A stretch of 64,000 nucleotides of DNA from Pirellulales bacterium (GTDB lineage Bacteria; Planctomycetota; Planctomycetia; Pirellulales; JACPPG01), in assembly GCA_036499395.1 (NCBI GenBank), contig DASYDW010000116.1, positions 301,573 through 365,572 on the forward strand, read 5' to 3'. Positions within the stretch are counted from its first letter, which is position 1. Each line of letters opens with the position of its first letter. Below, in pieces: positions 9,569-17,555 of the stretch. A model generated the notes under the pieces. The model did not search any database. It saw only the letters and a program-made list of their open reading frames with translations, and had not been told where the DNA came from. The position numbers and the translations under genes are program-made.

Positions 9569-9664
9569 GCGTGTCTCGCCTAGTGCCGTAAGTCCATAAT
9601 AGCCTTCGCCGCGCGAACGGTTCTGCCCGTGTTAGACACTTTGCTCCGCCCTGCGCGCCTCGCG

Positions 9665-9693
9665 TTGTCCGGTTTCGGGCATTTGGCTATAAT
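9665..9693 (+). promoter_or_regulatory. Sigma70-type promoter of the ispF operon
   Basis: TTGTCC (9665-9670), 17-bp spacer, TATAAT (9688-9693). The -10 is perfect and the -35 matches four of six. It lies 64 bp before the ispF start. Confidence 0.6.
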
Positions 9694-9756
9694 CCCCCAC
9701 CTGCGACGGTTGCGCCATTTCCCTTGGGAAGGCTGGGAGAACGAGCCACGAGCGGT

Positions 9757-10230
9757 ATGCGAGTCGGTATTGGCCACGACACCCATCGGCTGGTGCCCGG
9801 AGGGCCGTTGCGGTTGGGGGGAATCGACGTTCCGCACGAGCTGGGAGCGTTCGGCCATAGCGATGCCGACGTGCTACTGCACGCAGTGACGGACGCGCTG
9901 CTTGGCGCCAGCTCCCTGGGGGACATTGGCGAGTTGTTTCCGGATACCGATCCGGCGAATCGCGGCCGCGACTCGGCCGATATGCTCACGGTTGCCTACC
10001 AGCGGGTGCAGGCAGCCGGCTATCGGATCGTGAATCTGGATTGCATCGTGTTCGCCCAGCGGCCTAAGCTCTCACCTTATAAGGAGACGATACGCCAGCG
10101 CCTGGCGACCCTGCTTTCGATTCCCGCGGACTGCGTGGGATTGAAGGCCAAAACCGGCGAGGCCGTTGGGCCTGTCGGCCGACAGGAAGCCATCATGGCC
10201 GAGTGCGTCGTACTACTCGAGCAATGCTGA
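9757..10230 (+). CDS. ispF: 2-C-methyl-D-erythritol 2,4-cyclodiphosphate synthase
   Basis: 157 residues, the usual IspF length when started at MRVGIGHDTH. This enzyme makes the cyclic diphosphate of the MEP isoprenoid pathway in the cytoplasm. Metal ligands Asp8 and His10 (GHDTH) and the later His of GHSDADVLLHA are present. DTDPANRGRDS and LKAKTGEAVGPVGRQE (CDP-binding) are typical. The longer frame starting at 9724 is not needed. It is first in a run with cysS and the ruv genes; the gap to cysS is 50 bp. Confidence 0.95.
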   Translation: MRVGIGHDTHRLVPGGPLRLGGIDVPHELGAFGHSDADVLLHAVTDALLGASSLGDIGELFPDTDPANRGRDSADMLTVAYQRVQAAGYRIVNLDCIVFAQRPKLSPYKETIRQRLATLLSIPADCVGLKAKTGEAVGPVGRQEAIMAECVVLLEQC

Positions 10231-10280
10231 CCAAGGACCCCATCCACTCGTCCGCCCGAACCCACGCCCCCACACCGACT

Positions 10281-11831
10281 ATGTCGATCCGCGTTTATAA
10301 CACGCTGTCGAAGACCAAAGAGCCCTTCGAGCCGGTCACGCCTGGCAAGGTGGGCATTTATCTTTGCGGTCCCACGGTTTACAAGCCAAGCCATATTGGA
10401 CACATGGTTGGGCCGGTGATCTTCGACGCCGTGAAGCGCTACCTGGTCTATTGCGGCTACGACGTGACGTGGGTCGTCAATATCACCGACGTCGACGATA
10501 AGCTCATCGCCGAATCGAACGCCCGCGGCATGACCATGGCCGCCTTGGCCGACGAGATGACGGCCGACTACATGGACAACCTGGCCGCGATGGGGGTCGA
10601 CACCATCGACCACTTCCCCCGCGCCACGGCCACGATGGACGATATCATCGCGATCACTCAGAAGCTGATCGACAAAGGCTATGCCTATGCGGCCGACGGG
10701 GACGTTTATTTCGATGTCACGCGCGACTCGGAATACGGCAAGCTGAGCAACCGCTCGATCGAATCAATGCATGGCGACGGCGGCGAAATGGCAGGCCGCA
10801 AGCGCGCAGCGGCCGACTTCGCCCTGTGGAAAAGCGCCAAGCCCGGCGAGCCGTCATGGGACAGCCCGTGGGGCAAAGGCCGCCCCGGCTGGCACATCGA
10901 GTGCTCGGCCATGAGCAGCAAGCTGCTGGGCGAGACGTTCGACATTCACGGCGGCGGCTTGGACCTCGTCTTTCCCCATCACGAAAACGAAATCGCGCAA
11001 AGCGAATGCGCCCACGGCAAGCCGCAGGCTAAATACTGGATGCACAACGGCCTGATGCAGGCTTCGAGCGAAGTCGGCAAGCTGGGCGGTCGCAACACGC
11101 GCGAAATCGATGCCGGCGATCAGGCCGCGCAAGAGTCAGGCAAGCTCGGCAAATCCAAGGGCGCTAGCGCCTTCCGCGATCTTCTCAAGAAATTCACTGG
11201 CGAAACGATTCGTTACTTCGTCCTCTCGACCCACTACCGCCGGCCGATCGACTTCAGCGAAGAGCGGATCACCGAAGTCGAAAAAGGCCTCAGCGCCTTC
11301 TATCGCTTCTTCGGGCGCTACGAGCGCGTCACCGGCGAGAATTTTTACAGCATCACAGCTTCGAAGATTCGCACCGCAGGCGACCAGGCCGCCGCCGACG
11401 CGGCGCTTCCCGCGGAATTGCGAACGTTCCGCGAGCGCTTCCTGGCCTCGATGGATGACGATTTCAATACCGGCGGCGCGATCGGCGTCCTGCACGAGTT
11501 GGTCACGGCTCTGAATCGTTTAGTCGAAACCGGCAGCCTGGAAGGGGCCGGCAAAAGCAATGCTCCGGCCGTCGCGGGCTTGAAGGCCGGCACACGTACG
11601 CTACGCGAACTGGCGTCAACGCTCGGCCTGTTCCGCGCAGCACCGAAACCTCTCTCAAGCTCGGACGATGGGCTGACCAGCAAATTGCTCGAGTTGATGG
11701 TCGCCCTGCGGGCCGAGGCACGAAAGACTAAGAACTTCGCCCTATCGGACCAAATCCGCGATCGCCTGGCGGCCCTGGGAGTCACGTTAGAAGACCGCCC
11801 CGACGGCACCGGCTGGACGATTCAAAAATAG
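10281..11831 (+). CDS. cysS: Cysteinyl-tRNA synthetase
   Basis: 516 residues; charges tRNA-Cys. Class I motif HIGH is at about 38-41 (PSHIGHM), zinc ligand Cys29 is in LCGPTVY, and WHIECSAMS and HGGGLDLVFPHHENE supply the other zinc residues. The KMSKS loop reads KLGKS near 288-292 and is preceded by an extra Gly/Gln-rich insertion of about 25 residues (roughly 262-287) that is absent from the Escherichia coli enzyme. The start is the ATG of MSIRVYNTL; the track of upstream codons overlapping ispF is ignored. The C-terminal half carries the DALR-like helical domain. Confidence 0.95.
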   Translation: MSIRVYNTLSKTKEPFEPVTPGKVGIYLCGPTVYKPSHIGHMVGPVIFDAVKRYLVYCGYDVTWVVNITDVDDKLIAESNARGMTMAALADEMTADYMDNLAAMGVDTIDHFPRATATMDDIIAITQKLIDKGYAYAADGDVYFDVTRDSEYGKLSNRSIESMHGDGGEMAGRKRAAADFALWKSAKPGEPSWDSPWGKGRPGWHIECSAMSSKLLGETFDIHGGGLDLVFPHHENEIAQSECAHGKPQAKYWMHNGLMQASSEVGKLGGRNTREIDAGDQAAQESGKLGKSKGASAFRDLLKKFTGETIRYFVLSTHYRRPIDFSEERITEVEKGLSAFYRFFGRYERVTGENFYSITASKIRTAGDQAAADAALPAELRTFRERFLASMDDDFNTGGAIGVLHELVTALNRLVETGSLEGAGKSNAPAVAGLKAGTRTLRELASTLGLFRAAPKPLSSSDDGLTSKLLELMVALRAEARKTKNFALSDQIRDRLAALGVTLEDRPDGTGWTIQK

Positions 11832-11833
11832 TC

Positions 11834-11935
11834 GGCAGAGCGCAGCAGGTAGAGGACAGTTGAATGCATTCTCAAACCCGCCCAGCATCGCCTCTGTCCT
11901 GTTTACTGCTACTTGCCCTCTGCCAACTGCCTACT
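11834..11935. repeat. Imperfect inverted repeat between cysS and ruvC (CTGCC-rich)
   Basis: The left arm GGCAGAG...GAGGACAG and right arm CTGTCCT...CCCTCTGCC pair imperfectly over about 25 bases. The right arm is followed by AACTGCCTACTTCCCC, running up to the ruvC start. Short runs of the same CTGCC/ACTACC type recur near 29625, 63545 and 63835. Confidence 0.5.
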
Positions 11936-11940
11936 TCCCC

Positions 11941-12456
11941 ATGACCACACTACCGCGCGTTTTGGGAATCGATCCCGGGCTGAAGGTGACCGGTTACGCG
12001 GTGCTCGAGGTGTCAGCGCAGGGGCCCAAGCTGTGCGAAGCCGGAGTCATCCGCGGCCGCTCGCGCGATTCGCTGGCCGCGCGCGTCAACGAAATCTTCG
12101 ACGGCGTCGCCGACGTCATCGCCTCGCTGACGCCTTCCTGCATGTCGCTGGAAGAATTGTTTTCGCATTACAAACGCCCGCGTACGTCGATCCTGATGGG
12201 GCACGCGCGCGGCGTGATTTGCCTGGCGGCAGCCCGGGCCGGCATCCCGGTGACCAGCTATAGCGCCACGCGCATCAAGAAAACGCTCACCGGCAACGGT
12301 GCCGCGGCGAAACCACAGATGCAACGCGCCGTGGCTCGCGAGCTAGGCCTGGCCGCGGCCCCCGAACCGCACGACGTGGCGGATGCCTTGGCCGCGGCGC
12401 TGTGCCATTTCTACATGCAGCCCGACTGGGCCGCGGTCGCGCGACGGCGCGCTTAA
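11941..12456 (+). CDS. ruvC: Holliday junction resolvase RuvC
   Basis: 171 residues. RuvC is the dimeric endonuclease that cuts four-way junctions after RuvAB branch migration. The RNase H-like core is seen as [13 protein letters not shown] (catalytic Asp near 11), SLEELF (Glu near 70) and [14 protein letters not shown] (His/Asp near 144-147). The start at 11941 gives the family length; the longer frame reads through the intergenic inverted repeat. ruvA follows with a 40-bp gap. Confidence 0.95.
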   Translation: MTTLPRVLGIDPGLKVTGYAVLEVSAQGPKLCEAGVIRGRSRDSLAARVNEIFDGVADVIASLTPSCMSLEELFSHYKRPRTSILMGHARGVICLAAARAGIPVTSYSATRIKKTLTGNGAAAKPQMQRAVARELGLAAAPEPHDVADALAAALCHFYMQPDWAAVARRRA

Positions 12457-12496
12457 GTTTCCTTGCCCGGCCACCACGACGGAGCGCCTCTCGACC

Positions 12497-13123
12497 GTGA
12501 TCACGAAAATTACCGGCAAGCTGCTGTCAGCCGTCGAAGACGTCGCCACGCTGCGCTTCGGCGCTTTTGACTTCGAGGTCTTCATCCCCGAGTTCGCGCG
12601 TCGCCAGCTTCAGCACCGCGTGGGCGAAGAGATCAGCCTGTTCACGATCGCCTATCTCGAGGGGAACCCGATGCAGGGGCGGATGACGCCGCGGCTGATC
12701 GGGTTTATGAGCGAGGTCGAGCGCGAATTCTTCGAACTCTTTTGCTCGGTCGACGGCGTCGGCGTGAAAAAAGCATTGCGGGCCATGGTCCGCCCGGTAC
12801 GCGAAGTAGCCACGGCCATCGAAGAGCAGGATGCCAAGGGCCTGGCCGGCTTGCCCGGCGTCGGCCCAGCCACGGCCGAACGGATCATCGCCAAACTACG
12901 GCGCAAAGTGCCGAAGTTCGCCCTGCTCGTCGCCCGTGAAGAGGCGTTCGACACGATCGAGGAACACGACTTGGTGCAAGAGACCTTCCAAGTTCTCAGG
13001 CAGCTCGGCCATTCCGAAGCCGAGGCGCGGCGTCTGGTCGACACGGCCCTGGCCGGCAAGAAAAAATACGCCGACGTGCAAGCCCTCTTGCAAGTCATCT
13101 ACCAGCAGCGGCACGCGAAGTGA
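12497..13123 (+). CDS. ruvA: Holliday junction branch migration protein RuvA
   Basis: 208 residues. The N-terminal OB-fold starts [12 protein letters not shown]. Two helix-hairpin-helix elements are visible ([15 protein letters not shown] and [20 protein letters not shown]), and a C-terminal RuvB-binding three-helix domain carries [14 protein letters not shown]. It binds the junction as a tetramer and recruits RuvB. The start is a GTG at 12497 with GGAG 12 bases upstream; the first in-frame ATG upstream would overlap ruvC by 74 bases and adds non-family residues. Confidence 0.93.
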   Translation: MITKITGKLLSAVEDVATLRFGAFDFEVFIPEFARRQLQHRVGEEISLFTIAYLEGNPMQGRMTPRLIGFMSEVEREFFELFCSVDGVGVKKALRAMVRPVREVATAIEEQDAKGLAGLPGVGPATAERIIAKLRRKVPKFALLVAREEAFDTIEEHDLVQETFQVLRQLGHSEAEARRLVDTALAGKKKYADVQALLQVIYQQRHAK

Positions 13124-13246
13124 GCGATGGGTGACGAACGCTGAGTGCTGAGCGGAATCTCCTTCGTCCGCCCTCCTTTCTCAGCGGTTTTCGGCTCGCT
13201 GCTTCGTCTGCTATACTCCCGTGGTCAACACGGAGGACATTTCCGC

Positions 13247-14293
13247 GTGCGCGAGCCCATCCTGCAAGCCGCCGCTGCCGCGCCAGTCGTGCGCGAGCGC
13301 TTCGACGAAGATCCCGAGGATCGCGCCCTGCGCCCGCACCGCATGCGCGACATGGTCGGCCAGCGCGAGGTCTGCGCCCGGCTGGCCATCGCCGTCGATG
13401 CATCGCAGAAGCGTTCTGAGACGCTAGGGCATATCCTGTTCGACGGGCCGCCGGGGCTGGGCAAGACGACTTTCGCCATGGTCATCCCGCGCGATTTGGG
13501 CGTCTCGGTCCAGATCGCCAGCGGCGCGGCGCTCATGGCTCCCAAGGACCTCGTTCCCTACCTGACCAATGCCGAACAAGGCTCGGTCCTGTTCATCGAC
13601 GAAATTCATCGTCTTCCCAAGGCGGTCGAAGAATTCCTCTATCCGGCGATGGAGGATTTTCGCATCGACATCATACTGGGCGAAGGCGTGAACGCGCGCA
13701 CGATCAACATGCCGCTCAAGCCGTTCACCTTGATCGGTGCAACGACGCGCACGGGCATGCTGTCGGCCCCCTTGCGCGATCGTTTCCAGATGCGCGAGCA
13801 CTTGGATTTCTATTCGCTGGACGAACTGTCCGAGATCGTCCGCCGCAGCGCCGCGAAGCTGCGGGTCGAAATCGATGACAAGTCGGCGAACGAGATTGCC
13901 GTGCGCAGTCGCGGCACGCCGCGTCTCGCAAACAATCGCCTGCGCTGGGTGCGCGATTACGCCACCAGCAAGGCCGACGGGCGCATCACGCACGAGGTGG
14001 CCCAGGCCGCGCTCGAGATGCAGGGGATCGACTACCGCGGGCTCGATGGGCAGGACCGCAAATACCTGGAAACGATCATCCGCATTTTCCACGGCGGCCC
14101 GGTCGGCGTCGAAGCCGTGGCCCACACCATGAACACGGCGACCGACACCCTGGAAGACGAAGTCGAGCCGTTCCTGTTGCGCGCTGGACTGGTCGTCCGC
14201 ACACCGCGCGGCCGTAAAGCCACGCCCGACGCGTACAACCATCTGAAGCTCAGCCCACCCCCGCCCGAAGACAGCCAGCCGCGGCTGTTTTAG
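13247..14293 (+). CDS. ruvB: Holliday junction branch migration ATPase RuvB
   Basis: 348 residues, the AAA+ motor of branch migration. Walker A GPPGLGKTT, Walker B LFIDEIHRL, sensor 1 with arginine finger GATTRTGMLSAPLRDRF, and sensor 2 SRGTPRLANNRLRWVRDYA are all intact. The C-terminal winged helix ends LVVRTPRGRKATPDAYNHL. The start is GTG at 13247 (VREPILQA), with GGAGG at 13232-13236 ideally spaced; the long frame from 13145 has no such site. It completes ruvCAB, although a 123-bp gap after ruvA may hold an internal promoter. Confidence 0.95.
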   Translation: MREPILQAAAAAPVVRERFDEDPEDRALRPHRMRDMVGQREVCARLAIAVDASQKRSETLGHILFDGPPGLGKTTFAMVIPRDLGVSVQIASGAALMAPKDLVPYLTNAEQGSVLFIDEIHRLPKAVEEFLYPAMEDFRIDIILGEGVNARTINMPLKPFTLIGATTRTGMLSAPLRDRFQMREHLDFYSLDELSEIVRRSAAKLRVEIDDKSANEIAVRSRGTPRLANNRLRWVRDYATSKADGRITHEVAQAALEMQGIDYRGLDGQDRKYLETIIRIFHGGPVGVEAVAHTMNTATDTLEDEVEPFLLRAGLVVRTPRGRKATPDAYNHLKLSPPPPEDSQPRLF

Positions 14294-14318
14294 CGGCGTT
14301 CGTGGTGCTACAATGATA

Positions 14319-14329
14319 TACCATTGGTA
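14319..14329. promoter_or_regulatory. Palindrome, candidate operator of the AbrB/Doc pair
   Basis: TACCA-T-TGGTA, perfect arms around one base, 25 bp before the antitoxin start and just after a TACAAT -10-like hexamer (14309-14314). The position suits autorepression by the AbrB-fold antitoxin. No good -35 was seen. Confidence 0.4.
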
Positions 14330-14354
14330 AACCGCGATCGGGGACAAATCTGTG

Positions 14355-14582
14355 ATGATCAAAAGTCTCGTAAAGCACGGCAATAGTTGGGCGCTGGTGA
14401 TCGATCGCCCCATTCTCGACCTGCTGAAGATCGACCCTGAGTGTCCGCTCGAAATAACGACCGACGGTCGAACAATGACGATCGCGCCGGCAAGCAGAGC
14501 AGAGGAAAAGGGCCGCATTCGAGCGGCGCGCCACAAGGTCAACGCCAAGCACTCCCAAGCGTTCAAGAAGCTGGCGGAGTGA
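14355..14582 (+). CDS. AbrB/MazE-family antitoxin
   Basis: 75 residues. The N-terminal half is an AbrB/SpoVT swapped-hairpin DNA-binding fold (IKSLVKHGNSWALVIDRPIL, then LEITTDGRTMTIAPA). The basic C-terminal tail (RIRAARHKVNAKHSQAFKKL) is the likely toxin-neutralising segment. Its TGA stop overlaps the GTG of the Doc toxin (GTGA), so the two are translationally coupled. Such antitoxins bind their own operator and block the toxin. Confidence 0.8.
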   Translation: MIKSLVKHGNSWALVIDRPILDLLKIDPECPLEITTDGRTMTIAPASRAEEKGRIRAARHKVNAKHSQAFKKLAE

Positions 14583-14968
14583 ACGAGGTGCCGCTTTTTC
14601 TGACCGTGGAAGATGTGTTGGAGTCGCACGCCGAACAAATCGCCACATACGGTGGCGGCCAGGGCGTCCGTGATCTTGCGTTACTTGAATCGGCGATTGC
14701 ACAGCCTCAGAGTACGTTTGAGGGTCAATTCTTGCATGCCGACATCTTCGAAATGGCGGCTGCTTACCTCTTTCATCTGGTCAAGAACCATCCGTTCATT
14801 GATGGGAACAAGCGGGTAGGCCTGGAAACAGCGATTGTGTTTCTCGAGATCAACGGCCAGTCGATTGATGCGACAGATGAATCACTTGTCGATCTTGTGT
14901 TGCAGACTGTGCAGGGGACTGTGACGAAAACAGAAATCGCCGATTTTTTTCGTCAGCATAAGGCCTGA
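14579..14968 (+). CDS. Doc-type Fic toxin (death-on-curing family)
   Basis: 129 residues, close to the 126 of phage P1 Doc. The Fic motif reads HPFIDGNKR at residues 71-79, with Lys where AMPylating Fic proteins have Gly. That is the Doc signature, and Doc phosphorylates EF-Tu to stop translation. The start is a GTG overlapping the antitoxin stop; an upstream frame opening at 14441 is out of register with family similarity. The 3' end overlaps the convergent VOC gene by 16 bp. Confidence 0.85.
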   Translation: MNEVPLFLTVEDVLESHAEQIATYGGGQGVRDLALLESAIAQPQSTFEGQFLHADIFEMAAAYLFHLVKNHPFIDGNKRVGLETAIVFLEINGQSIDATDESLVDLVLQTVQGTVTKTEIADFFRQHKA

Positions 14969-15387
14969 ATGCCTCGTCGCACTGTCGGATCGTGGCACAC
15001 CAGTTCCACCTGGTTTCCTTCGGGATCGCGGACATAGATGCTGCGCCATTGGACCCAGGCATGCTCGGCCGTTTCGACCGATAGGCCAAGTCCCCTGAGT
15101 CGCGCGAGTTCACTCTCGTAATCCGCAAGGTTAATCTCGAAGGCCAAATGGTCGATGGTCGTGGTCACGGGATTCAATCCGGCATAGCCCGGCTCGGTCG
15201 TTCGATCGAACAGCACCACCACCTGCACGTGGCCGCCGTAACCTTCCGCGACTTTGAAAAACGCCGCGTGGTCGAAGCTCTTCAGGAGCGACAGGCCGAT
15301 GACCTGTTCATAAAACTGCTGCATCGCGTCGAGATTCGCGACGCGCAAGGCAATTTCGCCGAGACCGCGGATAGCCGAATGTCGCAT
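14953..15387 (-). CDS. VOC (glyoxalase/bleomycin-resistance fold) protein
   Basis: 144 residues, a two-module VOC fold. The first module, IRGLGEIALRVANLDAMQQF, has the typical start with YEQVIGLSLL. The second has IDHLAFEINLADYESELARL and ends IYVRDPEGNQVELV, where the Glu is a usual metal ligand. VOC proteins include glyoxalases, dioxygenases and resistance proteins; this one cannot be placed. Its last codons overlap doc on the opposite strand. Confidence 0.8.
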   Translation of the reverse strand: MRHSAIRGLGEIALRVANLDAMQQFYEQVIGLSLLKSFDHAAFFKVAEGYGGHVQVVVLFDRTTEPGYAGLNPVTTTIDHLAFEINLADYESELARLRGLGLSVETAEHAWVQWRSIYVRDPEGNQVELVCHDPTVRRGIQALC

Positions 15388-15396
15388 GCAAGTGCC

Positions 15397-15660
15397 TCAC
15401 CAGGATGCGAACAGCGCGGTCCCTACTACGCTAGTCAACAATAATACGACACTGAGCGACATAAAGGCGACTGCTACCGCATCGGGGCCGCGACTGGCAA
15501 GACGAGCGCAGAAAGTCAAAACAACCATCAGTAGCAGAACCGTTGCGATGGCAGTCACCAACGGCAACAGCTGTGCATCAGTTCTTCCAGCGGAGATCAG
15601 GCTAAGCTCCACCGCACAAAACGCTATGCCGGCCAGAACTGATCGCAAATTGAATTGCAT
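15397..15660 (-). CDS. Small hypothetical membrane protein
   Basis: 87 residues with three hydrophobic segments (about 5-24, 32-50 and 64-84). The start MQFNLRSVLAGIAFCAVELS resembles the F-x-L-R membrane lead found on many small planctomycete proteins, as in the gene at 9209. It sits 9 bp upstream of the VOC gene on the same strand, so the two may be co-transcribed. Function is unknown. Confidence 0.5.
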   Translation of the reverse strand: MQFNLRSVLAGIAFCAVELSLISAGRTDAQLLPLVTAIATVLLLMVVLTFCARLASRGPDAVAVAFMSLSVVLLLTSVVGTALFASW

Positions 15661-15698
15661 AGCGCCCTTTTCCTAGCACACTCGGCGTGCCGCTTCCG

Positions 15699-17258
15699 TC
15701 ACAGCGTCGGCCCGATGCTCCAGGGGACGAATTCTTCTTCACCGATGCCGTGTTGTTCGCTCTTGGTTTTACGGCCACTGGCAACTTCCAGGATGAAGTC
15801 GAAGATTTCGCGCCCTACTTCCTCGACCGGCGTGCCGGTGAGGATCCTTCCGGCGTCGATGTCCATGTCGTCGATCATCCGTTCGTACATCGGCGTGTTC
15901 GTGGCGATCTTGATCGACGGGGTCGGCTTGCAGCCGTAGCAACTGCCGCGTCCGGTGGTAAAGCAAACGACATTCGCGCCGCTGGCCACCAGGCCGGTAA
16001 CGCTGGCTGGGTCGTAGCCCGGCGAATCCATGAACACAAAACCACGCGACGTGATCGGCTCGCCGTATAGAAACACGCCCGACAGCGGAGCGACGCCCCC
16101 TTTGGCCGTGGCGCCGAGCGACTTTTCGTAGATCGTCGTCAGGCCGCCGTCCTTGTTGCCGGGTGAAGGGTTATTGTCGAGCTTCGCGCCAAATGCACCG
16201 GTGTAGCGCTCCCACCAGTGAATGCGCTCGACCAGCTTTTCGCCAATCGCGCGGGTCCGAGCCCGGCGTGTCAGCAAATGTTCGGCGCCGTACACCTCGG
16301 GCGTTTCGGTCAGAATCGACGTGCCGCCAGCCCCGGCAATCATATCGCTGGCCACGCCCAGGGCCGGATTGGCCGTAATGCCTGAGTTGCCGTCCGAGCC
16401 GCCGCAGTTCATGCCCAGGATGATTTCGCTGGCCGGAATCGATTCCCGGCGGACGTCGTTCACCTTCGGCAACATGGCCGCGATTTGCTTTTGCGCGGCT
16501 TCAAGCGTTTTGGTCGTGCCACCACAATCCTGCAGATTGAAAATCGGCGGCAGCTTGCGCGGCTGCACCCCCAGTTGCACGAGTCCACCATTTTCGACCA
16601 GGTAGCTCATGGCCCCCGTTTCGCACCCCAGCCCGATTAACAGGTAGCCGCCGATGTTCGGGTGCTTGGCGAAGCCCGCCAGGACACGGTTCAACTGGTC
16701 GTGATCTTCACCACCATATTGCAGCCCGCAGCCCCCTTTATGCGTCAGCGGCAGAATGCCATCGACGTTCGGAAAACGGGCCAGCAGTTCACGATCGAAG
16801 CGCTGGGCGATGTATTTGCTGACCGAGGCCGAGCAGTTCACGGTCGAAATCACGGCCAGATAATTGCGCGTGCCAACCCGGCCATCCGCGCGGCGATAGC
16901 CCTGGAAAGTGCGCCCCTCGATCGGTGTCGGCTCGGGCGGAATCTCGCTGGCATACGCGTAATCGCGGGTGAACTCGCCGGCGGTCAGATTCTGGACGTG
17001 GACCCAATCGCCAGGATCGATATCAATCGTGGCAAAACCGATCGTCTGGCCGTACCGAATTGCACGTTCCCCCTTCGCAATCGGCACGAGCGCAATCTTG
17101 TGCCCCATGCGCACCTTGCCGGTTAACGAAACCGTCGTGCCGCCGGCCGTGACTTCGGTCCCCTGATCCAAATCTCGGGTGGCGATACAAACATTGTCGT
17201 CGCGATGAACCAGGATGACGTCGACGGTGACAGAAGCGGTGGCCATAGGGGCGGGCAT
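15699..17258 (-). CDS. UxaA-family altronate (galactarate-type) dehydratase
   Basis: 519 residues, with both domains of the family fused. An N-terminal SAF-like domain (about 8-95; VHRDDNVCIATRDLDQG) is followed by a large C-terminal catalytic domain with LPLTHKGGCGLQYGG, GLGCETGAMSYLV, MNCGGSDGNSGITANPALG and FTTGRGSCYGCKPTPSIKIA. UxaA/GarD enzymes dehydrate altronate or galactarate using Fe2+/Mn2+. Exact sugar acid is unknown; no uronate pathway neighbours are seen. The start may be Met5 (17246). Confidence 0.85.
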   Translation of the reverse strand: MPAPMATASVTVDVILVHRDDNVCIATRDLDQGTEVTAGGTTVSLTGKVRMGHKIALVPIAKGERAIRYGQTIGFATIDIDPGDWVHVQNLTAGEFTRDYAYASEIPPEPTPIEGRTFQGYRRADGRVGTRNYLAVISTVNCSASVSKYIAQRFDRELLARFPNVDGILPLTHKGGCGLQYGGEDHDQLNRVLAGFAKHPNIGGYLLIGLGCETGAMSYLVENGGLVQLGVQPRKLPPIFNLQDCGGTTKTLEAAQKQIAAMLPKVNDVRRESIPASEIILGMNCGGSDGNSGITANPALGVASDMIAGAGGTSILTETPEVYGAEHLLTRRARTRAIGEKLVERIHWWERYTGAFGAKLDNNPSPGNKDGGLTTIYEKSLGATAKGGVAPLSGVFLYGEPITSRGFVFMDSPGYDPASVTGLVASGANVVCFTTGRGSCYGCKPTPSIKIATNTPMYERMIDDMDIDAGRILTGTPVEEVGREIFDFILEVASGRKTKSEQHGIGEEEFVPWSIGPTL

Positions 17259-17555
17259 CCTCGAACGTTAGGGGGGCGGGAAGGAGGGACGGGCAATCTC
17301 AGCTTATCGGTGGGATTACGAAGCCGCAATCTGTGGGGTATGCCGGGCGGGAGAACTGTTTCGCGCGGGAATGCCGTGAAACACCCGGCCGACAGCCCAG
17401 AATGACACCCGCGGGCCAAAATGCCGGGAATCATTTCGCTGCCACCGACGTCTATAATGTTAGAATGACGGTGGCCGATCGGCCGTTGGAGCCCCGCGAG
17501 CGCGCGCCCCAGGAACCAGAGAGCCCCGGCGTCAAAAGCCGTCCGGGATGAGTTG

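Noticed and set aside
10077..10613. 178-codon minus-strand frame across ispF/cysS
   Set aside because: Antisense to two conserved genes with no independent support.
13424..14638. 404-codon minus-strand open frame over ruvB and the antitoxin
   Set aside because: Antisense of clearly conserved ruvB; composition typical of a high-GC shadow frame.
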